Origin: Azolla caroliniana
Lineage: Eukaryota; Polypodiophyta
Direction of reading: 5' to 3'
DNA: 64,000 bases
Assembly: GCA_043228905.1 (NCBI GenBank)
Contig: JBHGNT010000018.1
Coordinates: 8,308,001 to 8,372,000, forward strand
A program made the translations under genes and the position numbers. Below, piece by piece: positions 53,199 through 63,940 of the stretch (within the stretch, counting starts at the first letter, position 1; every line of letters begins with the position of its first letter). The notes beneath the pieces were generated by a model. The model was not told the DNA's origin. It ran no database searches and saw only the letters and a list, made by a program, of their open reading frames with translations.

Positions 53199-55274
53199 TC
53201 ATTTGCTAGTCCCCCCCGCTTTGTTCGGGTCGGTTTGTGTGGATACCGGATCCTTCTGTCGGTTTTCCGGGATGGTCCTCGTCAGTATTGGTGTCGGTTC
53301 TTCCTTGGTCCGAATGTCTTCAGCAGCGTCTGTCGGTGTCGGTTCCTCATCTTGCCGGATTTCCGGGTTTCGCTTGAACGGGTTGGCTGGCATATTTCCC
53401 TTATACGGCTTTAGCCGAAATCCATTTGCCCACTTGCCGATGACATCTCCAGACAACGTGCCGAGCTGATACGACCCATTGTACTCCTTGGTGATCCAGA
53501 ACGGTCCGGTCCATCGAAACCGCAACTTTCCCGGCATGTTCCCCATCCTTGTCTGAAATAGTAGCACCGGTTTCCCGACTTCGAACTCCTTTTCATTGCC
53601 ACGCCGGTGTCGGTCCACGAAGGCTTTTCTCCTCCTTTGCTCCAGTTCGAGTTGTAGTAAGCTAGCTATTCGATTTTCCTCTAATTCCAACAGCGTTGCC
53701 AGTCGGGTTCGTTCGGACTCGTTCTCACTTAAGCGCTCCTTTACCTGAATCCGTAAGCTGGGGATCTGGAACTCTACCGGCATGACCGCTTCTAACCCGA
53801 ATGCTAGTCGGAACGGGGTTGTCCAGATGCTGGTTTTGTACGTTGTTCGGTACGCCGGTAGCGCGCTTTGCAATTTCGTATCCCAGTCGGTCCGGTTCTC
53901 GTTGACGATTTTTCGTAGGATGTTCTGCAGAGTTTTGTTCGTTGATTCCGCTAGTCCATTGGCTTGAGGGTAGTAGGGTGTACTCTTTTTATGTACCACC
54001 GCGTAAAATGACGTCAGGCTTTCTACTACCTGCCCGAGAAAATGTCCTCCTTGGTCACTTATAAGCTCGATCGGGCATCCATACCGGCACCATATGCATT
54101 CGTACAGAAACTTTGCCGTGGAAGCGGCCGTGTTGTCCCGTAAGGCCTTTGCTTCTACCCATTTGGTGCAATAGTCGGTCGCCACTATGACATACCGATT
54201 TCCGGTTCGCATTGCCGGTGGTTTGAAGGGACCGACAAAGTCCAACCCCCACTTTTGAAACGGTTCTAAGGGCAAGACCGGGTGGTGTGGCATCCGGGCC
54301 TGCTCTGTGGGTTGGCCCAGTCGTTGACACAAATCGCATTCTCTGCTATACTTCACGGCATCTTTTAGGGTGGTCGGCCACCACAGTCTGCTCTGTCATA
54401 TTTTCCGGGCGGTTGCGTCGCCGGCATAATGCCCGCCGGCAATTCCACAGTGGGCTTCCCTGAGGATTAGATCCTTCTCATCGCTCCGTACTGCTCGTCT
54501 CCAGATGCCATCTGCCCCCTTGTGATAGAGGGTGTCTCCAACCAAGCAGAAATGTCTACTTCTTACTGCTACCCTTTTCCTTTCATCGCGGTCCATGTTG
54601 TCCGGGGGTACTCCGGTGCTCAGGAATTGGTGCATCTCAGTTAGCCATGTGTCTTCGTCGGCTACCGTTGTATCCGTTGCCGGTTTCGTCGTGATCCGGA
54701 ACAATTCGGCGTCGGGAAACTCATCCTGGACGCCGTCCCCTGCTTCTCCGGATTCAAGTCGGCTTAGATAGTCCGCTACCGCATGCTGCGCCCCGGGTCG
54801 GTGGAAAATGTCGAATTCAAATTCCTGTAGTAGCAGTGTCCACCGTGCAATTTTTCCCGTCAGGGATGCCTTCGAGACCAGGTAGAGTAGTGCCGAATGG
54901 TCGACATGGAAGGAAAACTTCCTTCCGAGCAGATAGTGCCTGTACTTTGTGACACTATACACCATTCCCAATGCCTCGCGTTCCATCGTAGAGTAATTCC
55001 GTTCCGCTTTCGAGAGTTTCCGTCTTGCGTAGTACACCGGTCGGTACCATTTTGGCTCTGTGAGTTGCATCAGAACGCTGCCGATTGCTACGTCCGACGC
55101 GTCGACGAAGATGTGAAAGCTTTTACTCCAATCCGGCGGTTGCACCACCGGAGCTTGCGACAGCATGACCTTCAACGCTTTGTAGGCTTCCTCCTCCGTC
55201 TCTGCCCATAGGAAGGGTACCCTATGTACGGCGGTATGTAACGGTGTAGCGAAGTCCGCGAGGTGCCGTATCAT
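53199..55274 (-). pseudogene. Gypsy RNase H and integrase, one stop
   Basis: From 55274: end of RT (RHLADFATPLH), RNase H with FHIFVDASDVAIG, MEREALGMVYSV, HVDHSALLYL and VADYLSRLES. The integrase zinc domain HCGIAGGHYAGDATARKI is followed by TGA at 54396-54398, where a Trp is usual, then QSRLWWPTTLKDAVKY and CDLCQR in the same frame. The core has ATDYCTKWVEAK, LISDQGGHF and ANGLAESTNKTL, carrying D, D and E. The C-terminal part has GKPVLLFQTRMGN and KLRFRWTGPFWITKEYNG. Only the single TGA breaks this 690-codon stretch. Confidence 0.88.
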
Positions 55275-58200
55275 CCGGCTATGCCACCTACCTTTGCGTT
55301 ACTTGGTGCTGGTGCATCGAGAATCGCCTTGACTTTATCCGGATCTACCGCGATTCCTTCCTTACTCACCACGTGCCCTAGCAAGTTGCCGCTTGCCACT
55401 CCAAAGACGCACTTGGCCGGATTCAGGCTCAATCGGTACTCGCGGCACTTCTCCAAGCACAGCCGGAGGTGATCGAGATGCTCTCCGTGCCGGCTGTAGA
55501 CCGCGAAATCGTCAAGGAAGACCTGCATAAAACCGGGGATATATTCCCCGAAAATTTCCATTATTATCCTTTGAAAGGTCGCTGGAGCCGTCTTTAGTCC
55601 GAACATCATCACGACCGCGACGAACACTCCCCATTCCGTCACGAACGTTGTCTTCTCTTGGTCGGCCGGGTTCATTCGTATTTGGTTGTAGCCGCTAAAT
55701 CCATCCAGGAAGCTGTAAACTTCGTGCCCGGCTACCGCATCTAACACCCCGTCCGTAAATGGTAGTGGAAACGCATCGGTTACTGTCGCGGCATTTAGTT
55801 TTCGGTAGTCCACGCATACCCGGATTTTTCCGTTCTTTTTCGGGACCACCACTATCGGACTCAGCCAGGTTGCCTGCTTGACCGGTCGGATAAATCCGAC
55901 CCGGAGGAGCTTATCAATTTCCTCCTTCACCTTTGCCGCATAATTCGGATTCATCCGGTACCTGCGTTGAGCAATCGGTTTGGCGTCCGTACTTAGGTGA
56001 ATTTGGTGCTGATAGAGCTGGGGGTCCAGCCCTCGCATGTCTTCGTACGACCACGCGAACACATCCTTGAAGTCTGTTAACAATGCTACCATTGCCTTCT
56101 TTTCTTCCTTCGGCAATTCCTTTGCAACATTTACTGGTCGGGGCTTGTCTGTTGTGCCGAGGTCCACCTCCTCGAGTTGGGATGCTTTTACCCTCTGGGA
56201 TATCGTCATTTCCCTCTCTAGGGATTCCTGCGCTTGTCGTAGTTCCCAGATCGCCGCTTGGTCCGGTTCATCCGGCGTCGTAATGTACGGTTCTACTGCC
56301 GCCGTGATATCCACCTCAAATAGTGGGACGATTCGTGGGTGTTCCTCGAGGTACCGCTCGACTTCCTCGTCCGGTAATCCCTCCAACATGTTAATGCTTT
56401 CCGCATACAATGGAGTTGCTTCCTTACTGGTGATCACCCGTGGTTGCGTCGTTACTCGTACCTTTGTTTTCCCTCGCCGGAATGTGATCATGTTCTTTTG
56501 CCAGTTCTGCTTGATATGCGCCGTTCGCAGCCATGGTCGTCCTAGCAGTAGGGGGTACGCGCCTTGTACATTCAGCTGCAGCACCACGGCCGATATCCGG
56601 AATACGTGGCCTCCGATCGTGATTTCCAAATCCCGGATAAGCCCGGTCGGTCGGACTGAGCTAGTATCCGCCATGCGTAACCAGAAGGGGCATGGTTCCC
56701 ATTCCCGGATGCCCAGGTCGTTGCATGTCTGTTGGCTGATGACATTTACCCCGGAGCCTCCGTCAATAATCGTTCCAGCAATTTCCTTTCCTTTCACGAT
56801 TGTCGTGATTGCCGGGCTACTTGTATCGACCACCGCTGGTCCTTCCTCCGGGTTGGAGAAGAATGTCGGTGCTGGCGTCGGCTTCGGTTTGCTGACGGAT
56901 GCATGTAGGTCTGCCGTAAATCGTGGCACTAACTGTAGTAGTCGTGCTAATGGCAGCACGATTTGACAGTCCTGTAGCGCTTGCCACGTCGGGTTCTCGC
57001 CTGGCTGTATGATTTCTTCGTCTTTTGGCATATTTTGGTCTCTTACTTCTGCCGCATTCTGTTCCTTGATCCATTGTGTCGCTTGTTTTCTGATTGCCTC
57101 CTGGGCCTCCCACTCGGCGGTCTTTCCCTTTGACCGGGTTGTGACCTGCTGTACTTCTGTTATTTCGGCTGTAACCATGTTGACTTCCGGCTGCTTGTCA
57201 TAGCTTTTGCTTGGGCATTGGTTACTATAGTGGCCTTCCTTGCGGCAGTAATAACAGTACACCTTGTGACTGTTGCTCGTTTCTCCTTTGTCCCCGGTTT
57301 GGAGGGTGGGTATGCTCCGGCGGTCGTCTTCGGTTTTTCGGTTATCCGGTACGGATACCGGGTTGTCATTCCTTGCTGCCTCCCGATGTTCCTCTCTTCG
57401 GAAAAATCCACACTTCTGATTCCGTCGGAAATTTCGGTTCCCTTGTCGCCTCTCTTCTCCGCGTCGGTCGTATTCCGGGGCTCCGTCTCGGTCGTACCGG
57501 TCCCGGGGGTAGCTTTCTTTGCGTCTCTCCTCTCGGTCATAGTTGTCACGTCTTCTATCAGCGTATCCTTGTCGCCTCTCTTCTCCACGTCTGTCGTCTT
57601 CCGGGGATTCGTCTCTGTCATACCGGTCCCGGGGGTAGCTATCTCTGCGTCTCTCCTCTCGGTCATAGTTGTCGCGTCTTCTATCAGCGTATCTGTTACC
57701 GCGTTCGCGTTGGTAGCGGTCGTCTCTCCGGAATCGATCCTCGTCCGGGTTTTGATTGCGCGGTTCTATGTGTCGAACCGGTGCTGCCTGCCGATTTAAC
57801 AGGTTGTATTCGCATCGGTCCGTTGTATGGACTCGAGAGTTGCAGATCACACATTGTGTCCGCAGGGTGCAGTCTACTGTTGAGTGCCCCGAATTTAGGC
57901 ATGTTGTACATTGTAAGGCCTGTCGGAACCTCAGGTCTTCCTCTTTTGGGAGTGCCCAGTGTAACATCCCCATTGACAAGAAGGGGCTAGTCTTGTCCAT
58001 TTCTAAAACCCGATCAATAACTTGGTCCATTGTGCTGGTTTGGAAATCAAGGACTCCGCACATTGTTCGAAGTGGCTCTTTCAGTGCAGCCAGAAAGACT
58101 GCTTTGGCTTCGTCTTCGGGTGGTGCTCTTGTCAGTTGGCTGTGCAGGGTCTGGAACCGAATGATGAATTGTGGCATCGTCTCGTTCTGTTCCTGCCGGG

Positions 58201-59104
58201 TGGTGTAGAACTGCCCGACCAATTCCCTTTGCTCAAATTGTCTGTGAAAAAACCTGAGGAATCTGGCCTTCAAGGCATCGAATGTGGCAAAGGTGCCTGG
58301 TAAGTGCTTTGCGTGCCATTGGGCCGCCGGTCCTTCTAAGGTTATGCCGAATTCGGCGATTTTGGATCGTTCGGCTTCGGTCTCCGTCAGTCTTTGGGAG
58401 ATATGGTTGGCTTCCCATGTTTGGAGGAATGCGTACACGTGTGCCTCCGCGTCGGCCTCATCCCGGTACTTTGGGTATGGGTACGGCATCGTGTCGTCCA
58501 ACTGACTCTCCTGTTCCCTCCGTTCTCTGTCCGTTGTTGGCGTTGGTGTGAGAACCTTTGGTTCCTCCGCGGGTGTTGCCGGTGTCCGGTCCGTTGGTTC
58601 CTCCGCGGGTGTTGTCGGTATCCGCTCCTTCGGTTCCCTCGCGGTTGTTGTTGGTATCCGGTCAGCCTTCCTCGGCGGTTGCCGGTCACCAAATTCCAGG
58701 GTTATTTCTTCCTCCGGCGCTGGTGTTACTGAGTCTTCCGACCCCTCGTCCTCCCGGTCGTTTGGTGTGTCGTGGCTGCTTTTATACCGGGATGCAACGC
58801 TTCCGTCGCTTTCCGACTCCGCCTCAAGTGTTGCGAATGCTTCCGAGTCCCCGTCGCCCGTGGCGAGCGTCTGCAGTATCGTTTCTGCCTCTTGCAGGCT
58901 TGTTATGCTACTGCCTTCGTCGGGGATTTGCAGAACCCAGAACTGCAGTGCTTCTTCTGCGACTCTCCGAAGAGTTTGGGAGAATGACCGATCCCGCCGG
59001 ATCTCGTCGACGGCTTGCTGCAGGGCTTCCCGTCGTTGCTCGCGTTCGGTGTATCGTCTCCCTCGTTCGGTGATGTGGTCGTCGTTTGGTCTAGACAAGG
59101 TCAT
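55271..59104 (-). CDS. Gypsy gag-protease-RT polyprotein, 3' frame lost
   Basis: 1277 codons from ATG 59104. Residues 205-385: gag (WHAKHLPGTFATFDALKARF). Three CCHC knuckles: CTTCLNSGHSTVDC (399-412), CVICNSRVHTTDRC (418-431) and CYYCRKEGHYSNQC (617-630). An Arg/Asp/Tyr-rich segment between them has an in-frame duplication of about 41 residues. Protease TIIDGGSGVNVIS (778-790). RT with PIVVVPKKNGKIRVCVDYRK and FLDDFAVYS (1196-1204). At its end, after DAPAPSNAK, about 25 bases are missing and the frame shifts; the domain resumes in the next frame at 55274. Otherwise uninterrupted, suggesting a fairly recent element. Confidence 0.9.
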   Translation of the reverse strand: MTLSRPNDDHITERGRRYTEREQRREALQQAVDEIRRDRSFSQTLRRVAEEALQFWVLQIPDEGSSITSLQEAETILQTLATGDGDSEAFATLEAESESDGSVASRYKSSHDTPNDREDEGSEDSVTPAPEEEITLEFGDRQPPRKADRIPTTTAREPKERIPTTPAEEPTDRTPATPAEEPKVLTPTPTTDRERREQESQLDDTMPYPYPKYRDEADAEAHVYAFLQTWEANHISQRLTETEAERSKIAEFGITLEGPAAQWHAKHLPGTFATFDALKARFLRFFHRQFEQRELVGQFYTTRQEQNETMPQFIIRFQTLHSQLTRAPPEDEAKAVFLAALKEPLRTMCGVLDFQTSTMDQVIDRVLEMDKTSPFLSMGMLHWALPKEEDLRFRQALQCTTCLNSGHSTVDCTLRTQCVICNSRVHTTDRCEYNLLNRQAAPVRHIEPRNQNPDEDRFRRDDRYQRERGNRYADRRRDNYDREERRRDSYPRDRYDRDESPEDDRRGEERRQGYADRRRDNYDREERRKESYPRDRYDRDGAPEYDRRGEERRQGNRNFRRNQKCGFFRREEHREAARNDNPVSVPDNRKTEDDRRSIPTLQTGDKGETSNSHKVYCYYCRKEGHYSNQCPSKSYDKQPEVNMVTAEITEVQQVTTRSKGKTAEWEAQEAIRKQATQWIKEQNAAEVRDQNMPKDEEIIQPGENPTWQALQDCQIVLPLARLLQLVPRFTADLHASVSKPKPTPAPTFFSNPEEGPAVVDTSSPAITTIVKGKEIAGTIIDGGSGVNVISQQTCNDLGIREWEPCPFWLRMADTSSVRPTGLIRDLEITIGGHVFRISAVVLQLNVQGAYPLLLGRPWLRTAHIKQNWQKNMITFRRGKTKVRVTTQPRVITSKEATPLYAESINMLEGLPDEEVERYLEEHPRIVPLFEVDITAAVEPYITTPDEPDQAAIWELRQAQESLEREMTISQRVKASQLEEVDLGTTDKPRPVNVAKELPKEEKKAMVALLTDFKDVFAWSYEDMRGLDPQLYQHQIHLSTDAKPIAQRRYRMNPNYAAKVKEEIDKLLRVGFIRPVKQATWLSPIVVVPKKNGKIRVCVDYRKLNAATVTDAFPLPFTDGVLDAVAGHEVYSFLDGFSGYNQIRMNPADQEKTTFVTEWGVFVAVVMMFGLKTAPATFQRIIMEIFGEYIPGFMQVFLDDFAVYSRHGEHLDHLRLCLEKCREYRLSLNPAKCVFGVASGNLLGHVVSKEGIAVDPDKVKAILDAPAPSNAKVGGIAG

Positions 59105-59164
59105 GGGCTCAAATCCTTTTAAAGTTATACTATGCTATATCATCACACTACCCCCCCTCCCCCT
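59105..59164 (-). repeat. Junction: chromovirus polypurine tract and LTR stub
   Basis: The minus strand reads CTTAAGGGGGAGGGGGGGTAG (59167-59147 region), a strong polypurine tract, then TGTGATGATATAGC as the first bases of a 3' LTR. At most 43 bases of that LTR remain before the Gypsy gag ATG. Both the chromovirus 3' LTR and the Gypsy 5' LTR are therefore missing at this join. Confidence 0.7.
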
Positions 59165-61720
59165 TAAGACGATGAATATTACGAGTCTTCTGAGATTGAG
59201 GACCTGGTTTGTCAAGGTATAGTCAATCGAAGTCCTCAATAAGAGCTCGAGCATTTGCTACATTCTCGACAGGTCCCAAGTACGCTTGCTTGGACTATAG
59301 CCTAGCCAATCGACCAAATAGTAGAGCTTGTTGTGAACAATCTTGGAATCTAGGATGGCAGCAACTTCGTACTCCGGTCCTGCTTCAAGCTTGATCAGGG
59401 GTGGAGGTGGTGTAATATTATTCCGAATAGTGTTGTCTTGATAAGATTCAAGAAGAGAACTATGAAAAAACAGATGTATCCGTAGTTGTGGACGTAGATC
59501 GAGACGAAAAGTGACATCATTAATTTTTCTGATAATACGGGAAGGACCTAATCATCGATAATCCAATTTATTGCATGGGCGATTAGTCTTAATGTGATGT
59601 CATAATAGCCATACTTGATCTGGATGGAAGCCGATGGCGATCCGCATAATCCTTTTGTGTTTGTTGAGCTTGATGTAAATGAGTAGATAGGTCTGCATGT
59701 ATCTTGCATAACCACTCCAAATGATCCTCTGCATGAGGGTTTGTGGGTAACTCCAGAGTTTTGAATACACACCACCGAGGATGATAGCCTATATAAGCAT
59801 AAAATGGTGTAACCCTAGTCGATGAGTGGATAGAGTTATTATACACAAATTCGGTAAAGTGGAGAATATCCGCCCAATCGTCTTGTTGATAGCTTAGAAA
59901 ACACCAAAGATTTTGTTCCAGCATTTGATTTGTTCATTCTGCTTGTTCATCTATTTGAGGGTGATAACCAGAGGAGAGGTTACATGTGACCTTGAGCATT
60001 TTGAAGAGATGCTTCCAGAATTTCGAGACGAATTGGGGTCCACGGTCGCTGATGATACTATCTGGGAGGCCATGATGTCAAAATACCTCACGCATGACAG
60101 TTTCAGCGGTTTCTTCGCCAGTGATTTCCTTAGTACAAGCAAGAAATGTGCGATCTTAGTATATCAATCTATTATTGTTAAGATCACGTCGAATCCCTTT
60201 GAAATTGGAAGATTTGTGATAAAATCTAGAGAAATGGATTGCCACGGCTTGCTTGGAATTGGTAATAGTTCCAATAAACCATATGGATGATGTCATTGCA
60301 TCTTTTCTTGCAACATGTGTCACATGTCTGAAAATAGTCTTCTACAAATCGTCACATATGAGGCCACCAGAATGATCGTTGTACTAAATCCAACGTTTTA
60401 GTACTACGAAAATGCCGAGTTGTATATGTGTCATGACAATTTTTCACTACTTGAAGGCAACAAGAACCATTAGGAACATACAAGTGTTTCTTAAAAAATA
60501 GTAATCCATCATGTCATTCAAATTATCGATAGTATGTACCTGGTTGTTGCGATTGTGAACAAGATGCTCGAAGGGATCAATTTGAGCTAGAATGGCTTGA
60601 GCGAAAACGTCTGTCTTCAAGTCTTCAGGTATGGTATCGATAATGTGGAAATGCAATGGCGTGTCAAAAACCCATCTTGCTTGCAGTCGTGCTGGACCCA
60701 AGATTACTTGCTTTTGATTATCAATTGCTAGATCACCGGGAAAAGGTACTAGATACGAGCACCGCGATAACCCATCTGCCTTCCCTTGCTGCTTCCCAGG
60801 ACGATATGTAATCTTGAAGTTGAAACGAGTGAGGAATTGGGCCCACCGAGCTTGACGTCGATTTAATACATGAGCATTCTGGAAGTAGGCAAGATTTTTG
60901 TTATCCCTGAATACGGTGACTTGATGAGAAGATACCTCTAAAAATGCCTCCATTGTGTAAAAGAGTGGACCACTATTGCTAATAGCTCCTTGTCATGTAT
61001 TTCATAGTTGATTTCGGCAACGTCAAACTAGTGTGAGTGGAAAGCCACATGATGTAGCTTTTTATCATCGCCTTGTTGGGACAGAATGCTACCAAGGGTG
61101 AAATCCGATGCGTTTGCCTCCATGATGAACAATTTTTTCGGATCAACATGAGCTAGAATAGGAGTTGATGTAAATGCTTTCTTAAGACTCACAAAAGCTT
61201 GTCCGCTACCTTAAACCAAACAAATGGTTGCCCCTTCTTGGTAAGTTGTGTGAGAGGCAAAAGAAGCTTTGAGTAATCCTGTATAAACTTGCGGTAGAAA
61301 TTTGCGAAGCCTAAAAAATATTGCACATCTCGCAACAAACGTGGACCATGTTCTCGAAGTAGTTTTAGTACTAATAGTACATGAGAATCATGCTCTTCTT
61401 GAGTATTCGAATAAACTAGTAGATCATCCAAATAGATCATCAAACAGATATCCAAGAGATCTTGGAGTATATCATTTTCCATATGTTGGAAGACTATTGG
61501 GGCATTGGTGAGACCAAATGTCATAACCGTATATACTCGAAGTGCCCATATTGGATGCGAAATGCGTTCTTCCATTCATCTCCCGGTTGGATCCGTACGA
61601 GGTTATATGCTCCTTGTAAATCGATATTTGTGAAGAACTTTGCATCATTAATCCATTCTCTTGTTCTCCAATCTATGTCTCCAATTTTCTTGTAATTTGA
61701 ACCATGGTAACCCCAAGAAA
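59148..61720 (-). pseudogene. Chromovirus (Gypsy) pol with integrase chromodomain, broken
   Basis: From 61720: RT with [28 protein letters not shown] and MIYLDDLLVYSN. About 45 codons are then missing, since LREHGP joins directly to RDVQYFLGFANFYRKF. RNase H has [11 protein letters not shown] and [17 protein letters not shown] (60953-60750). Integrase core (60090-59590) has GLPDSIISDRGPQF, GYHPQIDEQAE, a TGA and LEQNLWCFLSYQQDDWADIL. The chromodomain (59400-59225) has EYEVAAILDSKIVHNKLYYL and, after a one-base loss, ENVANARALIEDF. The chromodomain marks the chromovirus branch. 59410-59590 and 60190-60450 continue pol with many stops. Confidence 0.85.
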
Positions 61721-61845
61721 ATTGGATGCTCTGGACTACTAATTATATTAAATAATACTACACACACCAAATTATCTAGGACAACCTGAATCAGCTCTGA
61801 ATCCTCTATGATATTTCCGGAAGCAATGGAACAACCATCAATGAT
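61721..61845. other. Unassigned sequence between chromovirus and Copia
   Basis: AT-rich; probably more upstream pol sequence of the chromovirus, too decayed for me to place. Confidence 0.3.
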
Positions 61846-62256
61846 TGTTGAGAAACAAGCTCAACAAATGTATGTGATGCATATTGGTAAGTGAGATCTT
61901 CTATAGTAGCTATTGGGAAATTAGCTACTATTAGGCATGTGGGTAAAACAACTATTTAGCTACTCGCAGTTATTTAGTTTTTCACAACTAATTAGCTACT
62001 CACAGCTAATTAGCTGCATAAATAAGTCACTTATAACTTAGGTAAAAAAAGTAGGAGTAGAGAGTAGTAAGTTGTAGTTGTAAGAGGAGAAGGAAATATA
62101 CGAGAGAGGTTCTCTCTTTATAATGAAATAGAAGCTTTTGGTTTTGCTACAGAGGTAAGTCTCCTTCCCCCTTCCTTTTCTGTCTTCAGCACATTAAAAG
62201 ATCTAGCACATCATGATCCGTTGTGCACAAAGACGAGCCGAAGCACCTTCGTAATA
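61846..62256 (+). repeat. 5' LTR of the AT-rich Copia
   Basis: The start is an inverted pair TGTTGAG...CTCAACA. It contains short repeats of TTAGCTACT (61920-62010). The inner end is uncertain within about 10 bases because no clear CA precedes the primer site. Confidence 0.75.
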
Positions 62257-62268
62257 TGGTATCAGAGC
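62257..62268 (+). other. Primer binding site (tRNA-Met type)
   Basis: TGGTATCAGAGC, complementary to plant initiator tRNA-Met. Confidence 0.9.
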
Positions 62269-62389
62269 AGAGTTGCTCGTAAAGAAGATTAAAGCAGTAC
62301 AGATCTCAGAAGTTTGGTTTTGGTTGCTGATCTGAATCAGAGAGTTGTCTGTGAAGTTAATCGTAGCAAAAGCCTAATTGAAAAAGAGA

Positions 62390-63940
62390 ATGGTTGTTGA
62401 GAATGGAAGCCAAATCGTCATAGAAAAGTTGGATAAAAACAATTTCCCATTGTGGAAATTTAGAATCACAAATTTCCTAATGGGAAAAGGATATTGGGAC
62501 TACATTGAAGGAGACCTAGAAGAGGCTCCAGAGATCCCTGAAGAAAATGCAATTACTGCACAGATTAAAACATTTAAGGAATGGAATGAAGGGGCAAGGA
62601 AAGTATTGCATTGGCTCTCACTTTGCATCTCGGATTCGATGCTTGGACACATACAGGATGCCATGATTCCAAAAGAATCTTGGGATAGTTTAGTAACACT
62701 ATTTGCAATGAACACAAAGGCTAGAAAACTTCAGTTGAAGACTGAGCTAAATACCTTGGATAAAGGTAAGATGTCAATGAATGAGTATGCTCTGAAAATA
62801 AAGAGCATATGTGAACCACTTGTTTCTATTAATGTGAACGTAGAAGATGATGATAAGGTGGAAATATGCTTAAGACGCTTAGGACTTCAATATAAAAGCT
62901 TCAAAACATCTATTCTCACAAGGGATAGCATCCCATGTTTTCAGATCTGGTTTCAATGCTTGTAGTGGAAGAAAGAAATTAGATGGATGATGTAAACAAA
63001 GGAAACTTTGAGACTGAGGGGCAAGCCCTCTACAATAGTGATGGAAGAGGTCGAGGAAGAGGCCATGGAAGATTTGGTTCAGCTAGAACCAACAACAATT
63101 ATCAAGGAAGAGGACAGCAGGCAATAAGTGGAAGAAATAACATCAAAGGCAAGGTCAGCAATCGAGGTAGAGGTAAGAAAACTTATTTGAATGATGATGG
63201 TTGTTGGTATTGTGGAAAACCATGACATACATAGGTTGAATGCTTTCAAAAGCAAAATGATGAAAAAAGAAGGAAGAGACTACAAAATAATTATGCTTCA
63301 ACTAGTGAAGACTATAATGAAGATGGTGCATTTGTGATGCAACATGAAACAACAGCAATGGCTGAATGTTCACAAAGATGTAATGAAGAGTTTTATGTGG
63401 TATGTAGATTTTGGGGCATCTAATCATATGACAGGACATGCAAATTGGTTTGAAAGTTTAAGAGAACCAGATATTCCTAGTTATATACAAACAGGTGATA
63501 ACACCACTCATACAATCGAGCATGTTGGAGATATCCCATTGTGGGAAGAAAAAGGGAAAACAAAGTATATGTTGAATGTGATGCATGTTCCAAACCTTGC
63601 AAAAATTTGATTTCCGTTGGACAATTAGTAGAGCAAGGAATGCAAGTTAAGTTTAAGCAAAGTGGATGCTTTATAAAGAAACAGGGAAAGCTTATTGCAA
63701 AAGGAAAATGACAAGGAAGGATGTTTGTGTTAGATGTGGATATGCCTAAAATGATTACAACCATGTTTGTAGAAGGAATGAGTGTAATCTCATATGTGGA
63801 AATGTGGCATAAAAGAATCGGTCACATAAGTATGCAAACCTTGAAAAATATGTCGAGGAAAAATACAGGGGTTGGACTGCTTAAGTTGAAAGACTGTGAG
63901 ATGAGCAAAATATGTAAAGCATACCAATATGGAAAGTAAA
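62390..63940 (+). pseudogene. Copia gag and start of pol, broken
   Basis: ATG at 62390 (MVVENGSQIVIEKLDKNNFP); gag runs open to 62965. At about 62938 a one-base loss shifts the frame (SIPCF then SDLVSMLVVEERN in the neighbouring frame), followed by TAG. The zinc knuckle CWYCGKP-stop-HT-stop-VEC (63205-63242) has two stops. Protease reads WYVDFGASNHMTGH (Ser of DSG replaced by Phe). GAG-pre-integrase follows (EMWHKRIGHIS, near 63800). The remainder lies beyond 64000. Confidence 0.85.

Larger units (their letters stand above)
49378..59104 (-). mobile_element. Large Gypsy with extra 3' gene (ORF3)
   Basis: Order on the minus strand: gag-protease-RT (59104-55271), RNase H and integrase (55274-53199), AT-rich spacer, ORF3 (52981-49814), conserved block (49781-49764), 3' LTR (49763-49378). 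The integrase C-terminus (KLRFRWTGPFWI), the DGGSGVN protease form and a gene between integrase and LTR recall the Athila/Tat branch of Gypsy. No 5' LTR is present: only about 45 bases separate the gag ATG from the polypurine tract of a different element. It cannot move on its own. Confidence 0.88.

Noticed and set aside
55584-58732. Long plus-strand frames opposite gag-pol (up to 309 codons)
   Set aside because: Antisense of a well-supported polyprotein; composition follows the opposite strand.
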